From Acinetobacter haemolyticus (GTDB lineage: Bacteria; Pseudomonadota; Gammaproteobacteria; Pseudomonadales; Moraxellaceae): a DNA stretch of 64,000 nucleotides. Location of the stretch: NCBI RefSeq assembly GCF_900406815.1, contig NZ_OVCN01000002.1, positions 124,001-188,000 on the forward strand. The letters are read 5' to 3'. The notes under the pieces were generated by a model. That model had not been told where the DNA came from, did not search any database, and saw only the letters and a list, made by a program, of their open reading frames with translations. Shown here one piece after another: positions 63,967-64,000 of the stretch (its first letter is position 1; every line of letters starts with the position of its first letter). The translations under genes were made by a program, and so were the position numbers.

Positions 63967-64000
63967 ACAATTTAAGTAGAGAAAAATTCGTTCTGACTAC

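Overview
The window is chromosomal DNA from an Acinetobacter (Moraxellaceae, Gammaproteobacteria); the species is not resolved. The evidence is gene order and protein character rather than any single marker. An aspS-to-ilvE interval is filled with glycosyltransferases, which is where Acinetobacter baumannii and relatives carry the outer-core (OC) locus of lipooligosaccharide. There is also a BaeS/BaeR pair, a queA-tgt-yajC-secD-secF region, the ndk-rlmN-pilF-rodZ-ispG-hisS-yfgM-bamB-der operon and AT-rich intergenic DNA. No IS element, prophage, CRISPR array, rRNA or replication origin was seen. One tRNA, tRNA-Leu(CAA), is present.

Layout. 1-3.5 kb: a cobalamin riboswitch, the BtuB-type receptor, a PduO-type cobalamin adenosyltransferase and a glycerophosphodiester phosphodiesterase. 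3.6-9.0 kb: META-domain lipoprotein, acyl-CoA desaturase, SelO, L,D-transpeptidase, a cluster of DnaA-box-like sequences and an exported protein of unknown function. 9.0-12.0 kb: BaeR/BaeS on the minus strand, with a small divergent lipoprotein carrying a Spy-like LTPEQ motif. 12.3-17.8 kb: two tandem long acyl-CoA dehydrogenases, then a LysR regulator divergent from a glutathione transferase. 18-24.2 kb: two RcnB-like exported proteins, a phospholipase-D-family enzyme, a Zur-box-controlled ZnuD-type zinc receptor with a His-rich loop, and a DUF4184 membrane protein.

24.3-38.3 kb is the OC locus. It runs aspS, a small membrane protein, an LpxL/LpxM-family acyltransferase, then a two-strand block of sugar-transfer genes and ilvE. 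The block holds two GT25 enzymes, two GT8-like enzymes, a GT42/WaaZ-like candidate, an OafA-SGNH acyltransferase, a Caps_synth (GT32-like) enzyme, a Stealth-family phosphotransferase and a UDP-glucose dehydrogenase. This set predicts an outer core carrying uronic acid, O-acyl and possibly phosphodiester-linked sugar groups. Its centre (about 29.5-33.3 kb) is visibly more AT-rich than the flanks, as expected of an exchanged cassette.

38.3-51.4 kb: glnE, a soluble orphan histidine kinase, tRNA-Leu, queA, then two paralogous membrane proteins plus LemA lying between queA and tgt, followed by yajC, secD and secF. 51.4-63.9 kb, all minus strand: a phosphopantetheinyl transferase, then the der...ndk operon (in reverse), iscX detached from any visible isc genes, and a PAP2 phosphatase/GT4 glycosyltransferase pair.

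The most interesting parts are the OC-locus variant (especially its Stealth and GT42/WaaZ-like members), the LemA-associated paralog pair, the DnaA-box cluster, the Spy-like lipoprotein beside BaeSR, and a compact intergenic block near 53.65-53.82 kb with several open frames.
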